A DNA stretch of 64,000 nt, taken from the NCBI RefSeq assembly GCF_018812025.1, contig NC_063044.1, forward strand, positions 45,792,077 through 45,856,076. The letters run 5' to 3'. The DNA is from Megalobrama amblycephala. Taxonomy: Eukaryota; Chordata; Actinopteri; Cypriniformes; Xenocyprididae. A program made the translations under genes and the position numbers. Below, piece by piece: positions 25,385 through 58,710 of this stretch; within the stretch, counting starts at the first letter, position 1; each line of letters opens with the position of its first letter. Under the pieces are notes generated by a model. The model ran no database searches. It had not been told where the DNA came from and was given only the letters and a program-made list of their open reading frames with translations.

Positions 25385-26800
25385 TATCACACACACACAA
25401 AGTTTATGTATGTTCCCCTATCAATGCTTCTGCATGGACAACAACAGGCTCCACATATTCGTTACATTTTAATTATGACATTTCCTTCAGATATTACACC
25501 AGAACTGGCTTCTGTGGTAGGTCACAGTGTTTATTATTGTAGAGTTGAGTAAGCAGCCTCAATCCAAACAGATTGTTTCTTTTAATGTTTCTGGCTGGGA
25601 TTCGGTTAACCTCATCGGGCTCTACAGGGGGTCTTACCCCAGGTGCTTTGGAGAGTGAACTATGCTTCAGTGAGGAGGGGAGAGATAAAGACTGATGACA
25701 AATCCACCCCTTGAGTATTGGCTCAGAGGAGTGTCTACCCTCACTATTGACGTACACAGAGCTACAACACTGCCATTGACGCATGTACACTATGACCACC
25801 ACTGGCGTGCACTCGGTACAGCTCAGGAGTGATGCAAGAGGAGAAAGTATCATTCCCTTAGAGTTTATGCACACACATACACACACATTCACAGCCACAG
25901 ATGTACAAGTCAACGTCATCTGGCGATTCCCCCACTCTCACTCAGCTGGACTTGGTCTGGTGCCTTGTGAAGTTCTGAGGACCTAAATTACTTCCACATT
26001 TGATTCACATTAGTAAGGAGAGGCTTGTTTTCCACCCTTAATTGGTTTGCTCTGTTTATAAAGCAGATTAAGTTAGAGGGACAGAAAACATGGAGTTTAT
26101 TTAGCAGTTCAGGACACTTATATTTCTTGAAAATTAGAGCTCCAAAGGACAAAATCTGAAGACTTCCTGATACAATAATGTACTTTACACACAAGAATAG
26201 CTGATATTAACAAAGGCTAGTGCTGAGCTTGCCACAGTGATACTGTAATTCATGCAAATAAAGTTTAATGAAGTCAAAGAACATCTTTCCCCATAGAAAC
26301 ACACATGAAAATGCTCTTCAAGTTTGTGCACAGAAAACATGCTCTGTATTGTCCATGAATGCAATGTGTAAAAAGTTATTCGTTTTCAAACTATTTTCAA
26401 GAAATGATTCTTATTAGTTATTTTAATAAATCATTCAAAAAGACTCTCAATCTATGGAGTTTAGTTTGAATTCTTCACTGAATCAACTCTGAATCAACAT
26501 ATGACCTATTTAGAGACTATATTTTCCTCAATTGTGTTTTTTCTCTCTGTTAAAAAATACTTTTTGTTCTTAAATTAATTTAATCTTTGTGTTATTTTAG
26601 ATGGGACCTAGTTTGGGAACCTCTGTCTTAGGTCACTGAAAAGACAAAAAATAAATAAATAAATAAATAAATAAAAATAGGTGAAAAAATGAATGGTAAT
26701 AATGTCACATTATTACAACATAAAATATGTGAAGGTTTCTCCTTTTGTATTCAAATATTGTCATACAGAAAGCTTGTTTACACTTTTGCATTTACGTGCT
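25377..26800. other. Intergenic sequence, nothing recognised
   Basis: The longest frame (25494-25919, minus) starts in a CA-rich repeat and has no recognisable domain. An AAAT tract lies at 26649-26675. Confidence 0.35.
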
Positions 26801-27802
26801 TTAAAGGGATATTTCACCAAAAAAAGAAAATTCTGTTATAATTTACTCATCCACAAGTTGTTCCAAACCTGAATGAATTTCTTTCTTTTACTGAACACTG
26901 AAAGAAGATATTTTGAAGAATATGGTTAACCAAACATTTGATGGACAAAAAAAAAAAATACTATATGGAAGATAATGGGGTCCATTAAAGGTCCCGTTCT
27001 TCGTGATCCCATGTTTCAAACTTTAGTTAGTGTGTAATGTTGTTGTTAGAGTATAAATAAAATCTGTAAAATTTTAAAGCTCAAAGTTCAATGCCAAGCG
27101 AGATATTTTATTTAACAGAAGTCGCCTACATCGAACGGCCAGTTTGGACTACATCCCTCTACTTCCTTCTTTAATGACGTCACTAAAACAGTTTTTTGAC
27201 TAACCTCCGCCCACAGGAATACACAAGAGTTGCGTTTGTAGGGTGTGTTTGTCGCCATGTCGTCGAAACGCTGTTATTTTCATCCCGCAGTCCAATCACC
27301 GGGTCTGACTCCGGCTCAAATTGATAGGGTAAAATTAAAGACATGTTTACAATAACACTGAGCGCGTGCATCTCCACGTTATGGTAAGAGGCGTGACCTT
27401 TCCGGGCAAGGAGCGCTAAGCTGCTGTCGAATCACAACACAGGAACCGCTGGCACAGTCAGAACTCGTTACGTATTTCTGAAGGAGGGACTTCATAGAAC
27501 AAGGAATCATCAGCCCGTTTTTATGACAGTGGAAACAGCGGTAGACAGATAAGTAAATTATGTGAAAAATACTGTGTTTTTTTACACGCGAAACATGAAC
27601 ACATGTTATATTGCACACTATAAACACAATCAAAGCTTAAAAAAAACACGAAAATGGGACCTTTAACTGTTTGCTTACCAACATTTTCCCAAATATCTTC
27701 TTTTGTGTTCAGCAGAAGAAAGAAATTCATTCAGGTTTGTAACAACTCGAGAGTGAGTAAAAGATAACAGAATTTTCATTTTTGGGTGAACTATCCCTTT
27801 AA
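26801..27802. mobile_element. MITE (TTAAAGGGATA family) carrying a nested TTAA element
   Basis: The outer ends are TTAAAGGGATATTTCACC and GGGTGAACTATCCCTTTAA. Its inner arms (AGATATTTTGAAGAATATGG and AAATATCTTCTTTTGTGTTC) are separated by a second element. Confidence 0.85.
26985..27666. mobile_element. Nested element with TTAAAGGTCCC ends at a TTAA site
   Basis: TTAAAGGTCCCGTTCTTCGTG-type left end and inverted CACGAAAATGGGACCTTTAA right end sit exactly in the centre of the outer MITE. TTAA at both borders suggests piggyBac- or Kolobok-type integration. A related but decayed copy lies at about 52690-52935. Confidence 0.7.
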
Positions 27803-28347
27803 AGACTCAGTATCTGGAGCTGTTCAACACCCTTTCAAATCTCATAGTTCCTATTATATTTCAATTCATCCTCTAAACTCCTTCCTCAGAGCAAAGAGCT
27901 CATCCCTCAGTACCCCACACACTGACTGATACTAATCTTCATTTGACGAGCCAAAACCAACATCCAGGGTTTACACTGCACATAATTAAAAACTTTCCAA
28001 AGATAAGACCTCCCTCTTATGTCTATCTTTCTGCCTGTGTTTGCTTCTGTTGTGAGGTCCAAGATAAACACCGGACTGAAAAAACCTTTTTAGGATGGGC
28101 CCAGTACTGGGATAAGAGTATGAGGAAAAATTGTGTTAACGCTCTATCTATCACATACTGAAGTGATGAGCAATTCCACCTCAACCCTACATCGACAGAA
28201 GAAGCTAAAACACCTGTACACTGCCAGTCTCACACACATTGTCAGTAAAAGAAAAAGTTTTAATTGTAAAAGAAAAAAAACATTAACATCTGACAAACTA
28301 TGTTCATTACAAATGTTTGCACATGTTAGAATTTATCCTTGTCACTC

Positions 28348-28545
28348 AAAGGGATAGTTTACCCCAAAATGAAAATATACTCACCTTCATGTAGTTCCAT
28401 GTATGACTTTCTTCTGTGGAACACAAAATAAGTTATTTTGAAGAAATCTCTCAAAATAAAATCTCAAAATCTCTTATGTTTCACAGAAGAATAATGTCAT
28501 ACATGCTTGGAATGACACAAGGGTGAGTAAATGATGACAGAATTT
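28348..28545. mobile_element. MITE copy, TTAAAGGGATAG family, 3' end replaced by microsatellite
   Basis: Left AAAGGGATAGTTTACCCC; right arm GGGTGAGTAAATGATGACAG runs into a TTTC repeat instead of the usual end. Confidence 0.75.
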
Positions 28546-28546
28546 C

Positions 28547-28554
28547 TTTCTTTT

Positions 28555-28598
<44 letters not shown>

Positions 28599-28600
28599 TT
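28547..28600. repeat. (TTTC)n microsatellite
   Basis: Tetranucleotide run growing out of the MITE right end. Confidence 0.95.
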
Positions 28601-28826
28601 AGTGAACTAGTCTACATCTTTTCTACATGTATGAGTGTTAAAGTATCACGTGCAAGCATGCAGCAAAAAATGCATGATCCAGTAAGTTTACTAAATTTTT
28701 CCCTAAGCTATTAATCTGTGAAACCAAACCAAATATCACTTTCATGTTCCTGCAACACGACAACAAAATGTTTGTTCTTTCATTTGTAACTTAATGATAT
28801 ATAGGCAGGGAACTTATAGAGTCAAT

Positions 28827-29070
28827 GGGACATTAAGCCAAAAATACTGAAAATAAAAATCCCTATGTTGTTCCAAGCCTTCTGTGAAACACAACAGAAG
28901 TCCCCATTCACTTTCATGGCTTATTTGTCCATACAATGAATGGTGAATGAAACCGTCGGTTTGCCTAACATCTCATTTTGTGCGTTTCACGAACGAAAGA
29001 AAGCCAAACAGGATTGGAACAGCTTGATCTTGAGTAAAACTTTTTATTTTTAGGAAAACTATCTCTTTAA
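28827..29070. mobile_element. Decayed MITE copy
   Basis: Recognisable from TTGTTCCAAGCC...GGATTGGAACAGCTTGA arms and the final AAAACTATCTCTTTAAA, but strongly diverged. Confidence 0.5.
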
Positions 29071-29156
29071 AAAATAGGACCAAGATTAACAATAAATTGC
29101 TACATGGCGACATCTAGTGGAATTATAAATATCATAACATCTGTCGAAAAGATTCA

Positions 29157-29158
<2 letters not shown>

Positions 29159-29223
<65 letters not shown>
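29159..29223. repeat. (TA)n microsatellite
   Basis: Uninterrupted TA run. Confidence 0.97.
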
Positions 29224-29228
<5 letters not shown>

Positions 29229-29966
29229 CCTTTATTATAATATTACATGTGTAGTAGCAATATCATACTATTAAACTGTGTTGCTATCTCTCGAGCGCGT
29301 CCATTCAGGCGCGCTCTCGTTGGGTCACGTGTGATGTGCAGAGAAGGGCAGAGCATTCTGCGTCGCGCGGCGGGTGGACCTCACGCTGTATGGCAGGCGG
29401 AGTTGGCATATAAAACTATGGTTTAACTATCTATAGCTAAATATATTTTAGATAGTTACAATGTATTTCGACGAGTTATAATTATATTTTGACTAGTCAG
29501 AATGATAATTAGAGATATCTGAAATTATAATTGCACTAATCTAATCTGCTGTTGTTTGATGTGGGACTGAATACTCATAATTACTTAATAGATTATTAAT
29601 TAATATCTGGATGCATTCATATGGTAAAAGATCTCCAGCATGCAAAACGAATCAACTGGAATGTCTAATAAAGACGGAGACCAGCAAACTGCTCGTCTTG
29701 TTTTATCATACACTTTGAAAAGACAAGACTGAAGAACAGTGCTTGTACACCCAAAACATGAAATATAGTACAAATAAATGCGTGACGGACAAGTAAAATA
29801 CTTCAGAATCAAGGCAGACTCAATCAAAAAAGGTGAAGGCAGATTTTAAAAAGATTACAAGTTAATAAATGTTTAACTGGTATTAATGTACCGATGACAT
29901 TGATTAGTAGCTACATTACATTGTGTATGGATTGTCTTCTGTGTCGATGCAGGTTTACTTGTGTCA

Positions 29967-30460
29967 TTAAAGGGTTAGTTCACCCAAAAATGAAAATTCT
30001 GTCATTTATTACTCACCCTCATGCCATTCCACACTCGTAAGACCTTCGTTTATCTTCGGAACACAAATTAAGATATTTTAGTTGAAATCCGACGGCTCCA
30101 TGAGGCCTCCATAGGGAGCAATGACATTTCCTCTCTCAAGATCCATTAATGTACTAAAACATATTTAAATCAGTTCATGTGAGTACAGTGGTTCAATATT
30201 AATATTATAAAGCGACAAGAATATTTTTGGTGCGCCAAATTAAACAAAATAACGACTTATTTAGTGATGGCCGATTTCAAAACACTGCTTCAGGAAGCTT
30301 CGGAGTATAAATGAATCAGTGTATGGGATCATGATTCAGATTGCGCGTCAATCTGCCAACGGCTGAAATCACGTGACTTTGGCGCTCCGAACAGCAGATT
30401 CGATACACTGATTCATTATGATCCGATGCTTCATGAAGCAGTGTTTTGAAATTGGCAAGT
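29967..30460. mobile_element. MITE-family element with left end only
   Basis: Begins TTAAAGGGTTAGTTCACCC and continues CATTCCACACTCGTAAGACC; a matching right end is not seen. Contains an internal repeat of TCATGAAGCAGTGTTTTGAA against TTTCAAAACACTGCTTC. Confidence 0.65.
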
Positions 30461-30910
30461 TTATCCAAGTTTATCTCAAGAACCACACAGTTATTACCTC
30501 GCTGGTGAGTCATGCATTTTAAGATGCTAAACTATTTTACTGATTAATTTGTCAGAGCAGCGCTGAACAAATGTTTCTGTACGGGCGAGAAAGTAGGCAT
30601 ATGTGCTTTCAGGGCACAATAAAATGTATTTTGTGGCAAAAACCATGACAATAATTTGTAATTTTTATCCTGTTTACTATATTTATTTGATTGGTCGGTG
30701 TCGTTGTGGGTTTTGGTTCTTTTGTAGTTGTAGGCTGTATAAATATGTATGTAGGCTTGAAATAACTGAAATCATTTGGCGAAGTGATATGGAACTGTAA
30801 TGCGGTCAAGACCTGCTAGAGCCATACGTTTCCCTGAAAATAATTGCACACCTTAGAGCGTTGGTCAACCAATCAGATTCGAGCATTCAACAGCCCCATA
30901 GTATAATAAA

Positions 30911-31196
30911 GGGGCGGTTTTCCAGACAGAGATTAAGCCTAGTCCTAGAATAAAATGGGCCTTTAAACCAGATTAACAGAAATCTGCTTTCTCTGTCATG
31001 GTTTAAAATAGTCCTAGACTTAGTCTAGTCCAGAGTTTAATAAGCTGATTTCCTAGAGGAAGACTAGAGCTACTCTAGGACTAAATTGAGGTTTAAATTA
31101 AACCTACCAGGAGGCAGGTTTAACTTCAGATTAACGTTGTGTTTCAAAGAAGACACATGTATTACTTGGATATACAGTATGTCGATATTGATATAC

Positions 31197-31259
<63 letters not shown>

Positions 31260-32219
31260 TGATGCTGTTCACTTTATTTAAACAATTTATTTTGATTTAA
31301 CACCATTGTTTCTGGTTAAAATGTGATTGCATCATGTTAAATTGACTTGAAATGGTTACTAGAACTCACCTGATGTTTTCATTTTGAAATAACATGTTTC
31401 AGTCAAGTAAAGTAACCCAATCAAACAGGACTTTCACTTGCCATCATGCTTTGTACCGGGCTGAATTAGTAAATGTTGAAAAAGTGTTATTTTATGCATT
31501 TTTTTTTAGAAAGATGAGAATATGGAGAGACGTCTTACTGTTTAATGTTCTATTATGTAAAAGTTTTTGTTATGTTAGTGTTTTTTGGAGATTACCGTTG
31601 TGGTGAAGTGTTGAGCTTGTGCTTGGGTTGAGGACCTGCTAACAAGATTTGCCTTTATTTTATATAATGAAACAACCACTATGATAGTGCTTTGGATCAA
31701 ACCAGTATCATTTCTAGAGTGCCAACACCAATTATCACATGTGTAAATAGTTATGTTTAGATTGTTGCTATGTAAAGGACAAAATAAAAGCATTAATAAT
31801 CATAGTATTATTATATATATGATTCATCTATTTAAATAGAATTCATAAACAGATTTCCACTCATTACTTTTTTTCACAGCTGATGTATTTTGCTTGCTTT
31901 AAAAGAACTGTCTCTTGTTTAGTAAAGTTTTTTTTTTTTTTTTGGATTGCAGTCTTTTTCTGCTGCCATTGTTTTCCTTGGATTTACTTCTCAGTTCCAT
32001 ACAATTTTAAGCTTTTCTTGGTTCATTCCATGTTTTACAGGCAACCTCTCTCATGCTGATTCAGATTAGCACAGTTGGTTTTAAATTAATCTAGTTTATT
32101 TTAATTCAGGACTCCATAGTCTAATCTGTGTTTCAGAAAGCCCTTTTTAAGCCATGATTAACTATTCTAGATTAAGGCCTATCCTGTCTTAATTTAAACC
32201 CTGTCCGGGAAACCGCCCC
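30911..32219. mobile_element. 1.3-kb element with GGGGCGGTTTTCC terminal inverted repeats
   Basis: Left GGGGCGGTTTTCCAGACAG; right end inverted, GTCCGGGAAACCGCCCC. The arms carry several TAGTCCTAG/CTAGGACTA phrases. A TG/TA microsatellite lies inside. No transposase is seen. Confidence 0.75.
31199..31259. repeat. (TG)n(TA)n compound microsatellite
   Basis: TG repeat passing into TA repeat. Confidence 0.95.
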
Positions 32220-32530
32220 AAAATGTTTAAGGTGGGGCTTAGCAAAGATGTATTTGCATGCATGTTTCAGATATCTATAAATTAATTTGGACCAGTAAGA
32301 ATGTTAATTCCAGATATATCTACATTTAAATTCTTCCCAGTCACAAAGGTAAATGCAGATATCTCCAAAGAAAGGTCTTTGTAGTCAAAAATCAGATTGA
32401 GATATCCATAATTAAATTGCAGAAAATCTTTTAAGTGACATTTGATTAGGAAGAATTCCAATTCAAGATATCTCTTAAGTTCTGCCTAATCAAAAGTCCG
32501 AAACTACAATTACGGATGGTGTTTGAAAGC

Positions 32531-32828
32531 ACATGGACTTGTTTGAATTTGAAAGCATTTTGAAAGTAGGAGCGTTTGAAAGCAGGCGTCTATCAGCGGA
32601 CTGGTCCTTGTGTATCTGTGTAAGCACTTGGCGAAGAGCGTCATTGATGACAATTTACAAAGATTTTGAAGCGTTGATCATCGAAGCCAATCACAGACAT
32701 ATCCTGAGGAGCACGTCAACACAATGGCCAATCAGAGGTGTTTATGAATCCGCTCAACAGCGCTCAAAGCGTCACATATTTAAAATTTCAGTACTGACTA
32801 GGTACCGTAGTCAGTACTTTTGGCAACT
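32531..32828. mobile_element. Repeat copy (GAAAGCAGGCGTCTATCA family)
   Basis: Shares long stretches (GCCAATCACAGACATATCC, GTCAACACAATGGCCAATCA, CGCTCAAAGCGTCACAT) with the element split across 35743-37793. Confidence 0.75.
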
Positions 32829-32939
32829 CTAATTATAGTCAGAATCATGTTGTAGATATCTTACAACCAATCAAAATTGCAGAATAGATGTCTGGAATTA
32901 GAATTTTGACTAAATTACTACTAGAAGAGCCAGGGGTAC

Positions 32940-33187
32940 TTAAAGGGATAGCTCACAAAATAATATATTTTGAAGAATGTCGGTCACCAAACAGTTGATG
33001 GACACCATTGACATCCATAGTATGGAAAAAAAATACTATAGAAGTCAATAGGGCTGTAGTTACCGACATTCTTCAAAATATCTTCTTTTGTGTTCAGCAG
33101 AAGAAATTCATACAGGTTTGGAACAACTTGAGGTTGAGTAAATGAAGAGTAAAAAATTTTCATTTTTTTGGTGAACTATCCCTTTAA
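32940..33187. mobile_element. MITE, complete TTAAAGGGATAG family copy
   Basis: Left TTAAAGGGATAGCTCAC, right GGTGAACTATCCCTTTAA; the centre CCATAGTATGG...ATACTATAG is the uninterrupted form of what is split at 26985. Confidence 0.85.
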
Positions 33188-33553
33188 TGCAAAAACGGCT
33201 TGCCATATTTGCTGCCCTACTCACTCTCAGGAGAAAAACAGCACATGCTATGCGCTGCGGATCTCAAGGGAGCCGTGCAAAAACAACAAGCATTGGATCC
33301 TCAAGCCAAGCCCCTTTGCGCGGAGACTTGTGTCTCTGCATATTTTAACATCCACGTGTACATATCACGTCTATACATGATTAGGTATATTGCTATAAAG
33401 TACATAACTTAAATTGTTTATATGGCAACCGGTTTTATTATATCAACACTTTCAAATTTGAAATAGGCCTACTTAAAAAAAAATAATAATAATAATAAAA
33501 TGTGTATTGTAATAACATACGCTATTAGGCAATTTTAAAATTACTAATACTAA

Positions 33554-33600
33554 TGCTACTACTACTACTACTACTACTACTACTAATAATAATAATAATA
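33554..33600. repeat. (CTA)n / (ATA)n trinucleotide repeat
   Basis: CTA repeats followed by TAA repeats. Confidence 0.9.
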
Positions 33601-33739
33601 CCTAATAGACAGATCTAATAGCCTAGTTATTATCATTAATTATCATAATTTTTAATTCTGCAAATTAAATGTCAGAGCTCATGCATATGTTTGTATTTAG
33701 TCTTTTAATTATTCAGAAAATAAGTTGCATTATTATTTT

Positions 33740-34460
33740 CCTCCCCAGTGCACTCAGCCTGTGGTCCAGCCAAAGAGCGCTGGAGTATGTTCATAATAAA
33801 GACGTCACCCTGTGCTTTGACCGTGCCAACCAAGTGCGCAGCTCTTAACTGTACAACTACAATCTCGACATGCTTACGAACGACCGAGGAATCCTCACAT
33901 CCCCTGCGCTCGTCAACACAAACATTCTGGCACCGACATCTGCAGTGGGTCGGTAGCCAAGACACCGTTTTTCACTACAGGACGTTTTTGGGCACGCGGA
34001 CTTCTTTGCTGCGCACTTGAAGCTGAAGCTGATTCGCGAGGATTTAAAGGAAGGAGCAGGGACTCTTAAGGTATTTCAAACTGCGACAGCGCCTATGAGT
34101 ATCGTTATCCAGCATGTGCGAGAGAGAAAGAGCATGTGTGCACGACATGTTTAAATCGTCTTAGCGTGTATCGTTTGCTTCACAGCTTCTCGTGCAAATA
34201 TTTTCAACGTGTGGCGTTGTTGACGCTTAGCGTCCTTCATTATGAACGCTTTCGTTCGTGGCCCGTGTAGCCTTGCGCTATTCCTTTCCAAACCTTTTAT
34301 ATTTCATTTTAGTTTCTCGAAAGTTCGAGAAAACATTATTGAGGGGTTAAGAAAGGGTGAAAAGTGTACTACGCACTTATCCGCACCGTGGTGATATGAG
34401 CTCGCGAGAGAGACACGCCCACTTCCAGTGTGTACGCGTGAGGAGCGCGTGTTTTTCCGT
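33740..34460 (+). promoter_or_regulatory. CpG-rich candidate ezh1 promoter and non-coding first exon
   Basis: This stretch is much richer in CpG than its AT-rich surroundings and lies 0.6-1.3 kb upstream of the ezh1 start codon. A plausible donor, CTTAAG|GTATTT at 34071, could close a non-coding exon that splices to the acceptor ending at 34952. The transcription start is not visible. The open frames here have no recognisable product. Confidence 0.5.
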
Positions 34461-35033
34461 GCACAGTGTCACTTTGATGCTGTTTGCATAACCAGTTTTT
34501 CTTTCTGACAGCCAACACGTTTTTATCATTTTCCATTCAATTATTATCGAGTTTCGTTAATCTTAAGTACTAATCTGAATTGGAGACCTTTAAATGGTGT
34601 ATAATGCGGAATGTTGGTTGTGTTTTGTGAACTGCAGGGGGCAGTGAGTGAGTCCTGTATGGAGTCAGTATTGAATGATAAAGTTTGAGTCATGCGATTT
34701 ATAGGTCCCTTGAGTGTGTGTGTGTGTCCGTGAAAGAGAATGAGTCACATCTGACGGGAACCCTTCTGGAAGGTGCTGTTTATCACATCCCAAAGAATAT
34801 GTTTCACATTGAAGATGAGGCTATGGAATCATGCAAATGAATAAATATTAATACAGAGGATTTTATGTACCATATCTCCATTTTATTTTACACCCTAACT
34901 TGTGTTTGTTGTACATTTTATAAAATCCTTAAACATTCTGTTTATTTTCCAGCTTTAGAAAAAAAGTTAATGTTTTCTGAATGTGAGCTCAACTACATGT
35001 ATATTTATTCCATACATAAGTATTGCTCCTGTG

Positions 35034-54781
<19,748 letters not shown>

Positions 54782-55483
54782 ATATGCATCTTGAGCGTGC
54801 CCACGTTTAGCTGGTAACATTTTTGCCTACCCACAATGCTTTGCACTTCACTGAGGGTGAGATTTAAGAATTCCCATGGGGCATATTTTTGTAATGACAT
54901 CACAGATTGATCTGATGATGCAGTCAGAGTGTGATGTCACTACTTTAACCTGTGGTTTAACTGAATTGTCTGAACAAGCGTTTTTGTTTACTTTTTTGTG
55001 ATGATGTTTGTGATGACATTGAAGAAACCAAAAGGTGTCCTGAAAATGATAAATCCACTCCTCTACATTTGCACTATATATGGCCAATACCACAGGATAT
55101 TGATAGACGGCATAATTTTCTCTGTCATGGAAGGAAGAATGCCAGTTCAGACAATTATCATGAAGTTTTTTTTTTTTTTTAATACATTAAATTTTTCCAT
55201 TCAAAATGCTTTGTAAACAGCCTTTGAAATAGCTATAACCTCTATATGCTCAATATATACTGTAACTGCAAACTGAATGCATCACACCTAGCCGTCGTTG
55301 TGGTTTCTGTTCAAAATATTCTGTAGTGCAAAACATCAAGCAATATTTCATTGTTACATTTGCACTTATAGTCAGTCAGGTCAGTATCTTCTCTTTCTAG
55401 AACAAACTTCAGTAAACATGTCTGCTACCTGGTGTCATTTGATGTTAGCCTGTTACTGTAATGTGCATTGCTCTTGCAGTCCA

Positions 55484-55584
<101 letters not shown>

Positions 55585-55731
55585 CTTCATCAGCTATAAG
55601 CTGCTTGCTGTATTGCACAATGCTGGCTCGTTTTGTCAGATATTACTATTCTAACTAACATAGCACCAAGGCAGTTAATCTTCATTTCTGCTTAAACTGT
55701 ATGAGGTTAAATATTGTTAATGTTGTGTAGA

Positions 55732-55900
55732 AATAAACAAAATAAGTAACCATATAAACCGACAGACTGAATGTGAACTGTGAGCTAAAGAGCGACTTAA
55801 AGGACATTGTTTAGCAGACTTTTTTAAAGAGTGAGTGTACAAAATAGGCCTAACAAGGGTTAGGGTTTGAGTTCCACTGTACCATTTTATGTAAAATAAA
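55732..55900 (+). terminator. Candidate ezh1 polyadenylation signals
   Basis: AATAAA occurs at 55732-55737 and again at 55895-55900, about 0.95 and 1.1 kb after the ezh1 stop. They follow an ATCT microsatellite that would lie in the 3' UTR. Which is used cannot be told from sequence. Confidence 0.4.
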
Positions 55901-58710
55901 GAGCTAAACCAAATGATCATATTTGTTTAACATGCATGCCCTAGATTGTAACTGCACTTCACATTTCTACTAAATGAAAATATGGAAAATATGCTGAGAA
56001 AATAATGTCTTGTAAATTTAGTTACATTTTTATCTGAACTATTTTGTGCTTTATTTTTATCCCAAAAGCCCACAGAAAAGAGCTTTCCGAAAAAGTCAAG
56101 TGCAGTTGAATTTACAGATATGTTTAGAAGCAGGTATATATATGTTTAGAAAATGTAGTAATGAACACATGAATGGTCCTTTGGCAAGTGACAAAAACAA
56201 GAGAAGTGCCTGTCTGAAATGATTCATTTTAGAAAGAGTCCTCAGAGTTTTTGTTTCCTTCAGACTTTTTATTAAAGTGTCATTTGGGATTTGTATTGAT
56301 TCTACAGTCATGGTCATTTACAATGAGGATGACAATCAAAACCAGAACTAAAGAATGAAGAAAACTCAAAAATTAACACCATGTCACACCTGACCACAAA
56401 GCTGAAATTACCTTCTTGTAACACTGAGGGACAGCATAAGGTTTTTGTCTGATCCCATGAATCTAGTTCATCTTTTTGCCTTGGGCGTTCTCACAGGAAT
56501 TATTTCAGCAGATGCTTTGCATTCACAGGACCTACAGTTCCCCTGAATCAACCTCATGGGCACAGTGGTAATAAAAGATGATTGTGATCACCTCAACATG
56601 AGACTAAATCTGCAACCTTTGTGTTAGGTAGCATGAATCCTGGAAAGGAAAAAAAACGTCAGAAGCATTCATTTACCCTCAGTAGATGCTCTACCGATCA
56701 AAAGTTTGGGGTCTTTTAGAGTCTCTTGCTTCCAAAAGACTGCATTTATTACAGTAAAACCGTAATAATGTGAAATATTACAATTGAAATGAACTTTTCC
56801 CATTGTAAAATATTTAAAAATGTACTTTATTAATGTAATGATTAAAAGCTGAAGTTTAACTCTGTCACATGATACTTCAGAAATCATTCTAATATGATGA
56901 TTTGCTACTCAAGAAACATTTCTTATTATTAACAATGTTGAAAACAGTTGTGCTGCTTAATATTGTAGTACAAACCATGATACCTCTTTTTCTTTGATGA
57001 ATAGAAAGTTCAGAAGAACATCATTTATTTGAAATATAAATCTTCTGTAACAATATAAGTGTCTTTACTGTCACTTTTGATCATTTTTTTTTCTATCAAT
57101 TTTACCCCAAACTTTTAAATGGCAATGTACTGAAGAGTAAATAATGTTATATACTGTTTGCACCAAATACAAATACAGTAGCAACACATATTTTCTATTT
57201 GGTCAAACAGGACTTATAAATATTTAGTGCATTTGGAAAAGATGATAAAGAAAATATTTCACAGTGAATTATTGTGTTTCTATATACACATGAAAAAATG
57301 GATCCCTACAAAAGTGAAGATCGGGGTCGCATATTAAGTGATACATTTCTCCAAATGAAACAATCAGACCTCCACATGCTGATAAGTGATGTGGTTTTCT
57401 GCAAACATTCAGTCAAATGTATGTCAGTGAGGTAACGTTCCTATTAGCTGCAGCTGGTAAAACCATTGACAGGGACGACGCACAATACCTCATTTACACA
57501 AACATACATCACACAGCTAGTGCGGAGTACCAGCCATTTATACCATCCGCTCTCTTCTCATTTCACATGAACATTCATTTGAAAACTACCACAATCTGGT
57601 GTAATATACTCACTATAAACTTTAAGTAAATGTCAAGTATGAGGAGACTTTGAAAGGTGTTTGTCCCTGTGCAATTTAATAGCATTTCATTCTTCATTCA
57701 AGACTCTTTTCAAAGTAAAAATGAATTGAAAGTCTATATTCCACGGGTTTAGAGGATGACAGGAGGGAAGAAGTAAAAGAATGAGAGATACATTTAAAAA
57801 AATAACAGAAGAGTCAAAAGAGAAGGTTTAGAAACCTGGCAGAGGTCATGAGGTTAAGAGGTTAAAGCTGAACTTATCCATTCAACACTCATCTATTCAA
57901 AATACTCTCACTTGCTTGCCTTTTTATACAAATTAGAATGCTAAAAAGAGAAGTACACTTTATTTATACATATACATAAACAGCATAATCTGTGGGTGAA
58001 TATTATGCAGTCTCTTTGATAAACGCTCTTATGGCTCTTTTAAACAAAGACTAAAGAACATGTGCCTGGCACTGGAAGCAGCAGATTCTTCTTTTTCTTA
58101 TTGCATTTCGATGAAAAGTGCAGTAGTCATGCAAAATGCATAGCTTCTAAAGATAATATATGTGTTCTACCTTATTTGCTCTTTTGTTTTATTAGCTCGT
58201 TTTACATCTGGAAAGATGATGGAAGTGATCTAAGCTCTGAGTAAGACCACAGTCAAAACAGCTAAGAAGCAGCAGCAGCAGCAGCAATAATGGTGTCATA
58301 CAGCGAATGCATGAATGAATTTATAAAAAAAAAAACATGACTTTATACAAGGGCGTCTTCCATCCACAGACTTCAGTCTGTGATGTGCGAAAGCCTCTCG
58401 AGCACAACAACCACACTTGTGCTGAACTTCTCAGTGTTTCATGCTAAGAAAGCTTTCGATGGTGACCTCGTGCAAAAATATCAGCTGCTTTATGACTGTT
58501 TCTGTCCAAACTCTAGATGGTCTCATTTTGAACTACCTTAAACAACCAGATTGCAATTTATGACATTAGAACATGTTAAGTTCGCTGTTCCCCTATATTC
58601 TAAAGATTGTATTTTAGTGTTTCCGTCTTTGAGTTATTGATCCAAATCTAAAACAAGTCTGTTCACCTTTTTCTGATTAATATATAGGCCCCATAGTTTG
58701 TAGACTCCAC
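55901..58710. other. Region between convergent ezh1 and cntnap1
   Basis: No coding exon is seen. A partial palindromic-family element lies at about 56690-57125 (GATCAAAAGTTTGGGGTC to CCAAACTTTTAAATGGCAATG). A short CAG run is at 58269-58286. A reverse AATAAA near 57960 could serve a long cntnap1 3' UTR. Confidence 0.4.

Noticed and set aside
25247..25552. 101-residue frame with Tyr-Ile repeats
   Set aside because: It is a translation of the TA microsatellite.
25494..25919. 141-residue minus-strand frame
   Set aside because: Begins in a CA-rich repeat and has no recognisable domain or exon structure.
33168..33412. Two overlapping 70-residue frames
   Set aside because: They start in the right end of a MITE and have no supporting features.
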